From Intoshia linei (Eukaryota; Orthonectida; Rhopaluridae), in assembly GCA_001642005.1 (NCBI GenBank), contig LWCA01000149.1:1-47136 (forward strand): a stretch of 47,136 nucleotides of DNA. The letters run 5' to 3'. Below the pieces are notes generated by a model. It made no database searches. It saw nothing but the letters and a program-made list of their open reading frames with translations, and was not told the origin of the DNA. Shown one piece after another: positions 11,995 to 23,218 of the stretch (the first letter of the stretch is position 1; the number at the start of each line of letters is the position of its first letter). The translations under genes were made by a program, and so were the position numbers.

Positions 11995-12412
11995 TGTTAA
12001 TTTTTTTAAATCAAAAATACAGGATACTACAGGGTGAGAAATATACACTTGGATTTACATTTTACAAAAAAGGGTAATTTGAGGTTTTAAATTTGAAAAT
12101 TAACATAATATTGATTAATTTAAAATTTTTCATTAGAATGTGTAATTTTTATAATTCTAGGAAGGGTTTGAATTTAAAAGCAAAGGACAATTGGGTTTTT
12201 AACCTTGAAGGACTCAATTTCTGAAATTGAAATTTGCGATAAAACATTACTCTTGATAAACTGTTATAAGAATATGGAATTTGTAAAACTCGACTCCCCT
12301 TTCTTTCTGATAAACTGAAACAAATAGCAGATATACATTTTTAACCATCTTACTTTATATAATTAAGGAAATAAATGTATATAAATAATTTAATTTAAAA
12401 AAATATTCAAAA
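11995..12412. repeat. Dispersed repeat modules (CA-tract family body)
   Basis: Between the MITE and the end of uL2m lie modules such as AAAAAGGGTAATTTGAGGTTTT (around 12067) and GGACTCAATTTCTGAAATTG (around 12208), followed by GATAAACTGTTATAAGAATA. The same modules, in the same or reversed order, occur at 17.8, 24.1-24.6, 35.4 and 41.7 kb. No coding potential was seen. Confidence 0.6.
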
Positions 12413-14185
12413 TTAAATATCCTTCACACGATCATCATAATACGATTGTGGCCAATCAGTCCAAGACGTTTTGGGTAAATTGTCCTCATATGGTAAAACC
12501 ATTTTGTAATAATTAGACTTTTCCATGTATTTTGGATTAATAACAACAGGAGTTCTAGGTTGCAATTTGTGAACTCGTTTTTTATGCCATACACCTGATC
12601 TCTGTTTAATACCAAAACGAGCTTTTTGACCAAATGTTGTAAATCTCTCTTTATCGTGTTCAATATTTGAAACTCTAAATGTGAATATTAAGAGTACCGA
12701 TTATTTAAAGTTTATTTAATTTAGTTATATTTATATAAATTATATTTAAAGAACATAATCAATACAATATAAATAAAAAAGTAAACGGTCAAAATGTACA
12801 TAGTATTTGATAATATTTAAATTCAATTAAATTTAAATAATCCACTTATTTGATGGACAAAGTAAAAAATAAATTATAATTCCAATTTGAAAATACAATT
12901 TGTATGATTAATTAATTTCATTTTTTTATGAAAATAATTTTTTATTCAAAATTTAAAAAAGTAAAAATAATGTTTCTAGCACCCCTTGAAATTAAACCTA
13001 GCACCCTAAGGATTAAAATACCCCGGTTAAGAAACTCTGGCCTAATGAATATATTGAAATGTAAATACCTTCCAACCGTAGCAATACAATGTTTATCAAC
13101 AGTGTGATTTCTTTGATCGTTTCCTCGAATAAGCACATGTTTTCCATCCAGTGTAGAATCAATAATTTGCCCATAAGTACCAGCGGCTCTAAATAAATTT
13201 GCATCAGCATCTACTTTTGATTGCAAACAATGTATTATAGTGTCTTTTACTAGAGCACCCACGGGATATGCGTTACCAATTAAACCAAAAACTAATAATA
13301 TTAAATCATATTGATAAATAATCATAAACTAGGAGTATCCGGAATATAACATGATGTTGTAATAATTTGATCAATTTCTAAATCTTCACAAGCTATTATC
13401 CATCGTTTATTTATTCCATTAATAACCAATGCAATCTAAAATGTTTATAATATGTAATTAATCATCGATACTCTAATTTACAGTCTAAATTACTGACTCT
13501 AAAAGTGAGCCATGTGGTCTTCGTTGGTACATGAAAATTTGGGGAATCATAGAAGTATATATTATCAATGGAACTTATAATTTCTTACGTATATTTACAA
13601 GTTTATATTTGCACTATTCGAAACAGTACAGATTGTATCCCATTTTAATTCAATCACTGCAGTGCATTATATTTTAATAATTATTTTAAAAGTTTTTAGT
13701 CTCAAATTTTATTAATAAATTTCAAATGTAACAACGCTAGAACCAAATTAATATCTAAAATTTATATAAAAATCTTATTTAAATTTATCAAAATTTAATA
13801 TTTACCTTTGCAGTGCGACTGTATTTATCGAAAAAAAATTCTGCCACTCTTTCATGATATACGTCTTCTATGTTAGATGTATCCAAAAATCTAGTTCTAT
13901 TGAAATCAATCCACCTAAACTCTCTTTTAACTCCTTTACCACTCTTGTGGTTCCATATTCTTCCTTAAATATTACGATTCAAATTTAAAATCAATATAAA
14001 ACAAATTACCATTTGGTCCTCTACCCCCTGTACGATGGAAATTGAGAGGTTCTGTGGTATATTCATAAATATCACTATACTTCGCAAAGGGCTGCCATCT
14101 TCCTTTCTTTGATGGGAATTGATTACGAAAAACATCACGATTATTATTTCCCTTATATCGAATTTGCCTTTTTAATTGGTTTAGT
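12413..14185 (-). CDS. MRPL2: Mitochondrial large-subunit ribosomal protein uL2m
   Basis: Exons on the minus strand are 14185-14010, 13963-13806, 13435-13330, 13291-13069 and 12674-12413, and their phases agree at every junction. The product matches the uL2 fold: TGGRGPNGRIWNHKSGKG, then REFRWIDF, NKRWIIACEDLE, GNAYPVGALVKDTIIHCLQS, RAAGTYGQI, then CIATVGRVSNIEHDKE and a C-terminal WHKKRVHKLQPRTPVV. The spacing and these motifs follow mitochondrial rather than cytosolic L2, so it should sit at the peptidyl-transferase region of the mitoribosome. The first exon, with the initiator and targeting peptide, lies upstream of the acceptor at 14186 and I could not fix it. The last intron (12675-13068) is 394 nt, against 27-55 nt for most others, and holds a hAT-like end (CCGGTTAAGAAACTCTG, ending 13039). 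Confidence 0.92.
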
Positions 14186-15675
14186 CTAATTATTTAAAAT
14201 TATCGTTTTTACAACTATTGGCAAAGTATGACATAAGTTGTACATTGTACAACAACTATGTAGTTGAAGTCACAATAATTCAGACTAACCTGATTCAAAG
14301 TGCTGTCAGCCGAATAAACATATTAAAATTATAAAAATTAATTTATTTGTCTAATTTCTACCTTTAAAACTTTTTGACTATAAAAAATAGCATAGAGGGA
14401 GATAAATTATTCTAATGATGGTAGTAAAAAGATTTTGAAAGTGAGGGACATCAAATTTCTAAATTAGATTTTTTACCTTACACAAATTTGCATGTATAAG
14501 CCAGATTTGGAATACTTTAAATTAAATTTTATACTACCTAACTACTAAAAAACATTTAATTATTTTTACTTATTTATTGGATAAAATATTAATCATAATT
14601 GATTCAACAGAAATACAAAATACTTTGAGCCAAGCCGGTTGTAATTTTGTGATATTTGTATATTTTATGTAATTGAACCAATCCAGTATTGATATGTTTT
14701 CAATATGGGTAATTTATAAATTAAATGTATTCAAACGATCAAATATTGGGACAACACTATATACAGGAGTAATTATAGTTTATTATTTTAGGTAATCAGT
14801 GAAATAGGCTAAACGAGAACAGCACCTAGCAAGCTGGATGCCACCAGAAAAAGAAAAATGGGCACCTATAAAAAATTAGCAAACTAATTGTAGTGTCATA
14901 TAGTCCTTACTATATGACTTAACCACCTCTCTAAGGCTCTTGAGTTGATAATTTAAATTTAACACACAATGTAGTTATGATATTCAATAATATAATTTTT
15001 TAATCCTCACTTTTGTAAAATGAGACCAGACATAAAATGAATGTTAAAAGATGCTTTTTGTTATATAGTTTGGTAATTATGAATAATTAAAACCTTTGGT
15101 TGAGGAAAAACAATGTTTTTTGAGACATTGGATATTCTCTTGAAAATAAAGTTAAATTTATATAAATCTATTTGTATTTTAATGATAATGTACTTGTCCA
15201 GAAGATAAAATGTTGCATTCACTATCAAAAACAAAAAATTTTTCTGTTAAAAATTTGACCTACTTCAGTGTAATGTGAAGAGGATATTTGGCCGAAAGGA
15301 CTGTACACTAAACATTGCTACTATCAAGCAGTCAATATTTATGAAATCAATATCTTATATGGTATTGGAATACACAGCACTACCAAAGCACACTAGGAAT
15401 AGTATTGTTACTAGGTAACAACGCTACATTCAGTGTTTCCCAACCTTTTACGCTTTAGACCCAGTTCAAAAAATGACCTAACGGTTATTTTTTTGGAGCT
15501 GATATAAAAGTTAAATCAGAAAATAATTACAATAAAAAAGTTACCGATATGACTTTGTTTCAAAAAGTTAATAAAAAGTTCTGACCCTTAATTATCATTT
15601 AATACAGATTTTGACTAAACATATGTATACAAGGCATATTTATTTTATTTGGTAGTAAGGTTAGGTTATTTATAC
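14186..15675. other. Gene-poor spacer with a hAT-like end
   Basis: No convincing gene is visible. The missing first exon of uL2m is expected near its left edge. At 15431 the sequence CAGTGTTTCCCAACCTTTTAC is a hAT-type terminus. It is followed by sequence shared, inverted, with the element ending at 1369 and similar to that starting at 39893 (TTTTTTGGAG.TGATA). No matching right terminus was found nearby, so it is probably a truncated copy. Confidence 0.5.
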
Positions 15676-16416
15676 CAGGGGTTCTCAACGTGGGCCACAG
15701 AAAATTTTAAACATTAAAAAAAATTTGGTGTACTAAGTAACGTAAATGTATCCATTACTATACCTAACAATAAACTTATAGTAGAATAGTTAGGTATAGT
15801 AACGGATACATTTACGTTACTTACTAAGCCATAAAATTGCTAACCAAAACAAAATCTATAAATGCATAATGAATTTGAAATATAAATTTGGAATTATGGT
15901 TTACAGATCTTCAAAACTTTGAACCAAATGATGAAACCAGTCCTGAACTAACTGAAAAACTCTTAGACTTAATTTAATTATTTTAAGTCTTAAAAGAAGA
16001 TTTGAAATTAGTAAGACGAATAGAAAAGGAAGGTGTATTTGGATTTATGGGAATTCAAGAATTAAATCCAATTGTGTTTGATAATGTTCAACCAAGCATT
16101 ATTGCTTTTCCTACAACATGGCTTGTAGAAGCTGGATATTCAGCAATGGTCAATATTTTTAGTAAGAAGAGGTCAAAATTTGATGTGAACAACCGAGGAA
16201 TAATGCGATTAAGATTGAATAAACTAATAGAAATTGATTATGATTCATTGTACAACAAACACCAATGCCAAGACAGTCACTAACTAGTATAAATTTAATA
16301 TATAAAGCATTTTATTGTAAATAAAAGTATATATATGTTAAGGTTTTTTAAGGTGGGCCATGGAATTTTAGGTAAAATTTTTTGGCCCATGGCCTAAAAA
16401 AGGTTGAGAAGCGCTG
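15676..16416 (+). mobile_element. hAT element, perfect 8-bp TSD, internally deleted
   Basis: The ends are CAGGGGTTCTCAACGTGGGC (left) and, complemented, CAGCGCTTCTCAACCTTTTT (right), typical of the hAT/Charlie type. Both flanks are exactly ATTTATAC (15668-15675 and 16417-16424). The 741-bp body keeps the 3' end of a transposase frame (16002-16283), so this is an internally deleted derivative. A 34-nt inverted repeat (15735-15768 and 15789-15822, one mismatch) lies in the 5' half. Perfect target duplications point to a fairly recent insertion compared with the other elements here. Confidence 0.95.
16002..16283 (+). pseudogene. hAT transposase C-terminal remnant (ZBED/FAM200-like)
   Basis: The frame reads MGIQELNPIVFDNVQPSII, then FPTTWLVEAGYSAMVNIFSK, KRSKFDVNN and RLRLNKLIEIDYDSL. 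This is the C-terminal dimerisation region of hAT transposases of the ZBED5/FAM200 group, with its conserved FPTT-LxExGYSxM-KRSKxxV pattern. The catalytic RNase H-like core and the BED finger are missing, so it cannot transpose by itself. The reading frame is open to a TAA at 16281-16283. It lies inside the element bounded by perfect target duplications, which confirms its origin. Confidence 0.85.
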
Positions 16417-16649
16417 ATTTATACCCTATATAACCATTGTTTATTAACCAAATAATTGATTGTTTTTTTTAATGAAACAATTTTCTATTTTACAAATGGA
16501 TATTTTGTTATAATATTAATTAATAATTATGTTCAAAGATCACGTTCACTTAACATTAAAATTAACATGTAAGTAAATTAGATGTAATATTTATTAATTG
16601 TATATAGTAATGGATATTAAATGAAACATTAAAACTTGAAATATTAAAT

Positions 16650-19600
16650 TTAAGTGTCCACTAAATATTTTTTCTTTATTGTATAAGAGCATTTTTCTTT
16701 ACTGCAAGTTTGAACTTTCTTTTTTTCGGTATAATCTTCAATCATCTTTCTATTCCAAACGGTAAGTTTTGTATTTTTAAAATCTTCAATCAGAGAAGGA
16801 ATTTTTACATTACATTTTATTTTCATCTATATTATATTATTATTGAAAATTGACAATAAAAATTAAAAGTTGTAATACATGAAATATTTCTATATTTATA
16901 TAAATAAAAAATACATTTTGACACATTAATTGAGAAATAATTTTGACCATTCGGATGGGATTATTGTCACCTTCGATAATGTGTTCATTACAACGACCAA
17001 ATAGGGTAGTTCCAATTTTGACGATATCAATAAATTTTCCAGTTTTATAAGATCTAACAACAGGTCTGACTATACCAGAACATACTGCAGAACGCAGAGA
17101 TATTTGAGGTACTCTGAAATCTGTAATATTTGTTTCTGCAGTAAATTTCTTCTTATCGTCTTCTAATGACATAATTAACATGTTTTTTTGATTCAAAAAA
17201 TAGTCATTTTCATGAATCCAATCGTAAGGCAATTCATAAATATATTCTGCTGTTCCGCAAATTACTCCATCTTCTGAATATGTTACATCATCTGATGGTT
17301 TCAGTATCAGAATATCACACAAGACATTATTATTCATTTGATACAATGCCGAGGTATTACTAGCTCTATCTATTTTGTATATTAATTAAAAGTATAAAAT
17401 TTATTTACCTAGTACAAACTGAGAAATTTCATCACAATTAATACTGTCCCATATTTTACTTTTAGGGAGTTTGGCATTGTTAGTCCAATTTAGTATGGAA
17501 AACAAACTCCGTACACAATACCTAAATCCGTGTATAAATCCTGATGCAGCTTTTTTATCACGTTGTTGCATAACAGTTCCAATGAAATACATATTTTTTA
17601 CTGAGCTCATCCATTTAGAATTCAGTACTGGAAATCGTCCGCATTGTGAAACCTCTATATTTATTTTAATTCATTATGTATTAAATGTACTTAAAACTAT
17701 CATTTAGAGCTTATTGTACTTCTATACAATTAAATGTCTGTGTTTTAAATTTAAAAAATTAACAGTCATAGAATTTACGAAAACCCAATTTCTAATAGTG
17801 TTTTTCGCAGTGGATATTGATATCTCTGTTTTATTTTCCAAATCTGAGTAATTCAATGCAAAAACTCAAGTTCCACTTTTATTTTTCATAAATGGCAACC
17901 TCAAAAAATTATATTTCATGATCAAAACCCCAAATTACCTTTTTTTTTAAAAAATGAAAATGGTCTTATAATTTAGGAAAAAAGTATAGTTGATGCAGTT
18001 ATAATTTTATTTTTTCTTGAATTTAAGCTATTTATGACAATTTTTAGTATTGTACTGTATTTACTTTATTTTTAAAATTATACAGTATATAACATACACT
18101 CATTCTCTCTAATAAATAAAAAAAATGCGATAACAATTGTTTTTAAAATTCTTCACAGAAATGTTAACAAAATAAATAGTTGATAAAATAATAGAATTAA
18201 TAAAATAAACAAAAATGGAATAATTAAATTAAATTGTAATTTGAAATGACGGGTGCTTAGTGAAAAAATTCCCAACGGCAGAGTTGGTGCCGTTTGTACA
18301 AAGTACATAACAGTCAACTTAGTACCATATATAATAATGTTGTAGAAAGTTTTAATAAGTGAATTTCGATTAGAATTAACACTTATTTTTATATACATTT
18401 TTTCATTATAACTATGACTCTCAGCTGGGGAATTTTACTATTTTCACAAAGTTAATGTCAGTTAAAAACCGTTACTAGTTATATTATATTAGTTATGAAG
18501 ATTTTTTTAATTTTTATTTAAGTTTAATGTTGATTTTCTCTATAACTATTATTCAATTCACCATGTTTAACAATTTAATTTGATATTAACAATATAGAAA
18601 ATGATAGTACGTTTTACGTGATAAGACGTGTCACCATGTTATTATTGTAATTATAAGGTACAATTATTAGGGCTGTTCAAAAAAAATAAAAAAATTTCCA
18701 TGGGCACAGAATATACTCCAAAGTGTGTAATAACATATCTGCCTATTAAAAATGGTTAATTTTTATTGTTGTACAATTATTGGTGTTCTCAGTAATATGA
18801 TATCTTTGGAAATTATTTTTACAAAAATTTTGAGAAGGGTATTATGACTCATAACACCCATTATGAGGGGTGAGCTTCACCTAAAAAATAAGTTTAACAA
18901 CTTGAAAATCAAAAATATTACAATAACTAATTATAATTATTAGATTATAAATAAATGATTAGATATAAATGAGGCATGAAAAATAACATAGAACATGGTA
19001 TTTTTTAAAATTAAATAAATGAAATTTATGAACATAATTTATCATAATATATTATGATTCAAGTTAATAAAAGTGATATTTTCATTAGAGGAATTTTTTA
19101 AAAAACGGAAACCATTCATCGCAATCATCTGTATGTAATATAGTGACCACCTTTTCTTCTAAGTTCATCAAAAATACCAAGACGCAGAGTCTATGCCCAC
19201 GTATATTATTAAAACTATCAATTCAAAAATAATTAACACATTTCTCAATTAATAGTATCAAAAAATTAAAAACTAATTGAAATTACTTGGTTTGCAACAA
19301 TCAGAAAACATGTCTAAATCAATATATCGCCACCCAATACATGATATGATGTAGTCATATTTTCTCGTACTGGTCAAAGTACATGGAGGATCCCATTGAG
19401 GCAATTCTAAATCAAATTTCATTTTATAAGCTGTTAATCCACATGGTTTTGTAAATTTTTCCACATTTTGTATTTGTGCATTAACTACCCCTGCCAATGA
19501 TTTTAAATGAAACATGTCCAATAAATTGTTATTTATTGCTCTCAAATCCCCAACAAAATGACTGTCCCAACTCAACCTCACAGGGCGTCGAGCATAGCAA

Positions 19601-20423
19601 TGAACAGCAGACGCGAAAGGCATTAAATAGTCTGCAACCTAATAAATGAAAATATAAATTTATAATTGAATGTAACCTCAAATGCACTATTTCCAATACC
19701 TAAGATGGCTACGAGTTTATTTTTATATTTTTCAACATCCAAACTATGCGTAGCATAACTATCAATTACATCGGCTCCTTCAAAATTTGGTAAATTTTCT
19801 TTTAAAGCTCCTAATGCAACGAGCAAATATTTACATTTCCATATATTATCATTATGGTCTTTCAACTCAAAAATTTCATCTTTTTCATTTTTTTTAATTA
19901 TTTTTACGATACAATTGTATTCAATGTTCAAATCAAATCTGTCTCTAAAATCTTTACAATATCTAAAATGGGCTTAAATACAATGATGAAAAAAATTACT
20001 CTACAAACTTATCAGCCTGGGGAAAAAGTTCTTTAGAATAATTTTTAAAAAGCAAACTTGGGTCATCACATAAAAGTGAATTCCAGTCATGTCTCATATT
20101 GAATTCGGCATTATCTTCATAATGATTGAAAATTTTGTTGATGGAAATTAGTTGACGATGCTTAGGCATTGTAGTAAAGAAACTGCAACTAATGTTATTT
20201 TTTTCCAAAATGATAAAATTTTGATTTTCCCTTTTCATTTCATATCCCATTTGCAATCCTGCTGGCCCACCACCGAGAATGATGTATTCATATTCCTTTT
20301 CTAAAATGCAACTTAAGTAAAATTACAATTATAATTTATTATGATAAATAATTGTAAACTTAAATAAATTATACATTTAATTAATATATTACCTGGACTG
20401 ATGCTTGTTGAAGGAGGCCACAT
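16650..20423 (-). CDS. FOXRED2: FOXRED2/ERFAD-like FAD-dependent oxidoreductase
   Basis: Seven minus-strand exons (20423-20393, 20300-20000, 19962-19677, 19638-19287, 17654-17409, 17369-16915, 16826-16650) sum to exactly 615 codons. The FAD motif GGGPAG is at residues 20-25 and a second nucleotide motif GIGNSAFE at about 199-206, in FMO-like order. Family hallmarks include FNMRHDWNSLLCDDPSLLF, SWDSHFVGDLRAINNNLLD, YIISCIGWRY and KKAASGFIHGFRYCVRSL. ERFAD is known as an ER-luminal flavoprotein in ER-associated degradation. Here the predicted N-terminus is MWPPSTSISPEKEYEYIIL, with no signal peptide and an in-frame TGA upstream, and the last residues (KKKYLVDT) are not a KDEL-like signal. The terminal exons are the least certain. 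Intron 4 is 1.63 kb while the others are 35-92 nt. Confidence 0.93.
17655..19286. repeat. Repeat-filled 1.6-kb intron of FOXRED2
   Basis: This intron contains a reverse-oriented copy of the CA-tract repeat family (about 17755-18000, with CCCAATTTCTAATAGTGTTT). It also holds a reverse copy of a second repeat (about 18000-18120) shared with 35090-35205 and 40350-40510. The block TTGTACAAAGTACATAACAGTCAAC around 18294 recurs inverted near 40090. No independent gene was recognised; the open frame at 18153-18398 is AT-driven. Confidence 0.65.
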
Positions 20424-20681
20424 TATAATATTTAAATTAAAAATATTTCAAACTATTGCAAAAAATAAAAATTATGACTATTATGAGAATTCTTAAAAAT
20501 AGTCAATGATAATAATAATTATCTATTTTTATAAATTTATTGCTATTAATATCCAAGTTTAATGTATAAAGAAGAAACTATACAAACTTTGATATGTGGG
20601 TAAATGTCCTAATAGATATGTAGGTAAAAATGATAAGATAAAATGGATTTAAAGGCATGAATAAATGAAAATTTAATGACA

Positions 20682-21629
20682 CTATGAAACAGAACGATCC
20701 ACTTGAGCGAAATGATCTTTAAGGGTATGAATAGTTTCATTGTATTTGCGTATTAAAGTATCCGATTTTTCTGTAGAATCATAAATATTAGATTTTGATG
20801 CATCTAAAATTTTTGAATTGAAATTCAAGGGGTATTTTGTATTTTTAAAATTGTCGTGTCTAATTTCAGCTAGATATCGATAATTTATACTTTGTGAAGA
20901 ATTTGATGTTTTTATACTAGAATTAGACACTGTATTATTTTTACTTTGTTCAGATTCTAGAGATATAAATTTGTTCATTTCTGTTATCAACAAAAAGTCA
21001 ATTGGGGATTCATCCTGATTAGGCATTTGATTATACAATGCAATAAAATCATAATTTTCATCCAAAGTTTCAAATATCTTATATAACATTTTATCTCTTT
21101 TGTCATTTTTCTCTTTCATTTGCCTCTTTGATGAATTACTAAATTTTTTCTTCCATTCTCTGAAATCTTTAACCATATTTAAATCTTTACCTGTTTTTAT
21201 ATTAATTTTATTTCCATTTTTCAACTTTAAATATTTCTTTAATTGTTTTTCATTATGGTTTAATTCTATCATGCTATTTATAAAACCTAATGAACTTACA
21301 TTACAAATATCCATTAAATGCAAAAAATTTTGGTCAATTTTTTTGTTGATTTCATCAGTATTACCACTTCCTTTTTGTTTCTGTATCATTAATGTTAATA
21401 AATTATAAATTATGGACATTTTTAAATTGCTTTCAATTGGTTTCGTTTGATTTTGATTTTTGAACTCATTCTCGTCAATTTTTTCTGCTTTAATGGCAAT
21501 TTTGTTTTCTAAAATATCACTTTTGTTTAACTTTTCACTAGCCGTTGATAGCGATTTTTCTATTTTGTCTAAATTAGCTCGGTTTACATTGACATTTTTT
21601 TCAATTATATCCGGCAACATTGATATTTC
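20682..21629 (-). CDS. Lysine/asparagine-rich protein of unknown function
   Basis: A single 312-residue frame runs from ATG 21620 to TAG 20682. Ten nt upstream of the ATG is an acceptor-like ATTATTTTAG, so a 5' UTR intron, a further coding exon or trans-splicing is possible. The product is soluble and charged: an N-terminal K/E/N-rich part, then a more ordered middle (SIIYNLLTLMIQKQKGSG, NFLHLMDICNVSSLGFINSM, FREWKKKFSNSSKRQMKE, DENYDFIALYNQMP), then a Ser/Asn-rich tail ending TIHTLKDHFAQVDRSVS. I see no signal peptide, membrane segment or known domain. It lies 259 bp downstream of the FOXRED2 start on the same strand. Confidence 0.6.
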   Translation of the reverse strand, partial: EISMLPDIIEKNVNVNRANLDKIEKSLSTASEKLNKSDILENKIAIKAEKIDENEFKNQNQTKPIESNLKMSIIYNLLTLMIQKQKGSGNTDEINKKIDQNFLHLMDICNVSSLGFINSMIELNHNEKQLKKYLKLKNGNKINIKTGKDLNMVKDFREWKKKFSNSSKRQMKEKNDKRDKMLYKIFETLDENYDFIALYNQMPNQDESPIDFLLITEMNKFISLESEQSKNNTVSNSSIKTSNSSQSINYRYLAEIRHDNFKNTKYPLNFNSKILDASKSNIYDSTEKSDTLIRKYNETIHTLKDHFAQVDRSVS

Positions 21630-22124
21630 CTAAAATAATTTTTATTGTATTCAAAAAATTAAAGTACGTATAAAGTAATTACTAGGGCGAATTATGTCAT
21701 AAAAATAATTTTTCTTTTTAATATTAAAAAATTGTTAGAAATGTATGAGGGAACTCTAATAAACACATTTAATGGGGTATATCGATTTTTAAACAGTCAT
21801 AAATGTCATATTTTTTTCTTAATTGTCGTAATAATACATATAATAATAATAATGTATTAATAAAGTCATAATTTAAAAAATGTTTATTTTCATTGATTTT
21901 CGTCGTTTAAATGTGACTGAAATCAATAATTTATCTTTCAAGTGCGTTATTTTAATATTAATTATCTATAAGAGTAGTATCACAACAGTAATTATAATTA
22001 ACTGCTTTTTTATTTAGCTACATTGTAATTATATATTTTAAGGAAAAAGGTTTTAATTTATTAAAACAATATAGATGGCGCATAACATTACATGTCATTA
22101 CATGAACAATTGATCATGTGACTT

Positions 22125-22297
22125 AATATAAAAAATTTTCGCAACCCAAACATTTTCTATATACTCCAAACATCTTATCAATTCACATAAATGAAAATAT
22201 TAAAAAAGCATATTCAGTTTTATTTATATTTTATATTGTGTTCAAATTCTCACGACCCTCCTGATAAATTTCGCGACCCCCCGGTTGAAAACTACTG
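22125..22297. mobile_element. Truncated copy of the 11.8-kb hAT MITE
   Basis: The right part (TCTCACGACCCTCCTGATAAATTTCGCGACCCC then CGGTTGAAAACTACTG, in pieces) matches the right end of the element at 11780-11986 closely. An internal block TTTTCGCAACCCAAACATTTTC matches its TTTTCGCGATCCAAAAATTTTC. The left terminus is missing, so this is a 5'-truncated or decayed copy. Confidence 0.7.
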
Positions 22298-22349
22298 TAG
22301 TAGATAATTAAATTTTTTATAAATTAAATTTTGTGGAGTGCAGTTTTTT

Positions 22350-22462
22350 TTGTATTTTAAAATTCAATTTCAATTAATTCTGGCATAATTCTAGTTATAC
22401 AAATAGACGTGGATGACCCCGCCGCAGAAAATAATCTTTCAACTGATGCATTGGTTGCAGGT
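22350..22462 (-). pseudogene. hAT transposase dimerisation-motif fragment
   Basis: On the minus strand the segment reads PATNASVERLFSAAGSSTS, the conserved C-terminal hAT dimerisation motif (A-S-x-x-E-R-x-F-S-x-A-G), and then runs to a stop after ITRIMPELIEIEF. It differs from the ZBED-like remnant at 16 kb and resembles the Ac-like/general hAT type. It is isolated, with no transposase upstream on this strand, so it is a relic. Its locally higher GC content sets it apart from the surrounding AT-rich sequence. Confidence 0.75.
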
Positions 22463-23218
22463 ATTGATAATTAAATTATTTATTTAATGCAATTTTCCAA
22501 TGCAGTAATTTAAAAACCTGATTGACAAAATTAATAATTTTTAAAAATATGCTTATTCTTATAAGTACTGAGTTTTAAAACTCAGTAAAAAAAATCCAAT
22601 AACTCACATAAATGTCAGTAAAAATAAAATTAAGTACTCATTAAATAATTCAGTACTCAGTAAAACTAAATACTTTTTACAAAAGTTGAATACATTATTT
22701 AAATTGGGATTCCCGATTGTTGATGGGAACCACTATCTTAGATATATTATAATTTTTATAATAATTAATTTTCTAATTATTTGCACGACTTAGAGTTTAA
22801 GTCTTAGACTTACTAAATAGTATAGAATATTGTAGATATTGATATGAATTAACTCGATCATTAAACTTAGATCTAAGTCTTAGATACTACTTACTTTAAT
22901 TATACATAAATTGTACTTTTGAAGAACATTTTTGGAAGTGGTAATATTTGATTCATAATTTATAAATAATAAATTATTATATTACAAAACTTTAACTGCC
23001 CAATTTACACGATTCAACAATAAATAATATAGGTCATATGCTTCAATAATAGCTTTCACATTTTCAACAGTTTTCAACAATATACAACAAAATAATATAA
23101 AAATGAAATGTATAATTATTTCGACTCACATTGTCAATATATAATTTTTTGAGTGAAATCTATTGTGTATTTATTTTATTACAATGTACCTTACTATCAA
23201 TTCAAAAATAATTAAATA
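22463..23218. other. Spacer with a 22-bp perfect palindrome
   Basis: This is AT-rich intergenic sequence without a recognisable gene. At 22566-22587 lies a perfect palindrome (TACTGAGTTTTAAAACTCAGTA). Partial echoes of its arm (TCAGTACTCAGTAAAAC) occur about 60-90 nt downstream. The rest shows nothing I can name. Confidence 0.5.

Noticed and set aside
18153-18398. Hydrophobic open frame on the minus strand inside the FOXRED2 intron.
   Set aside because: It overlaps repeat sequence shared with 40.1 kb and is rich in L/I/F simply from AT-rich codons.
22395-22460. A plus-strand 66-nt exon (reading IQIDVDDPAAENNLSTDALVA) with perfect AG and GT borders.
   Set aside because: The opposite strand of the same bases reads the hAT dimerisation motif NASVERLFSAAG, which explains the higher GC content and the apparent coding quality.
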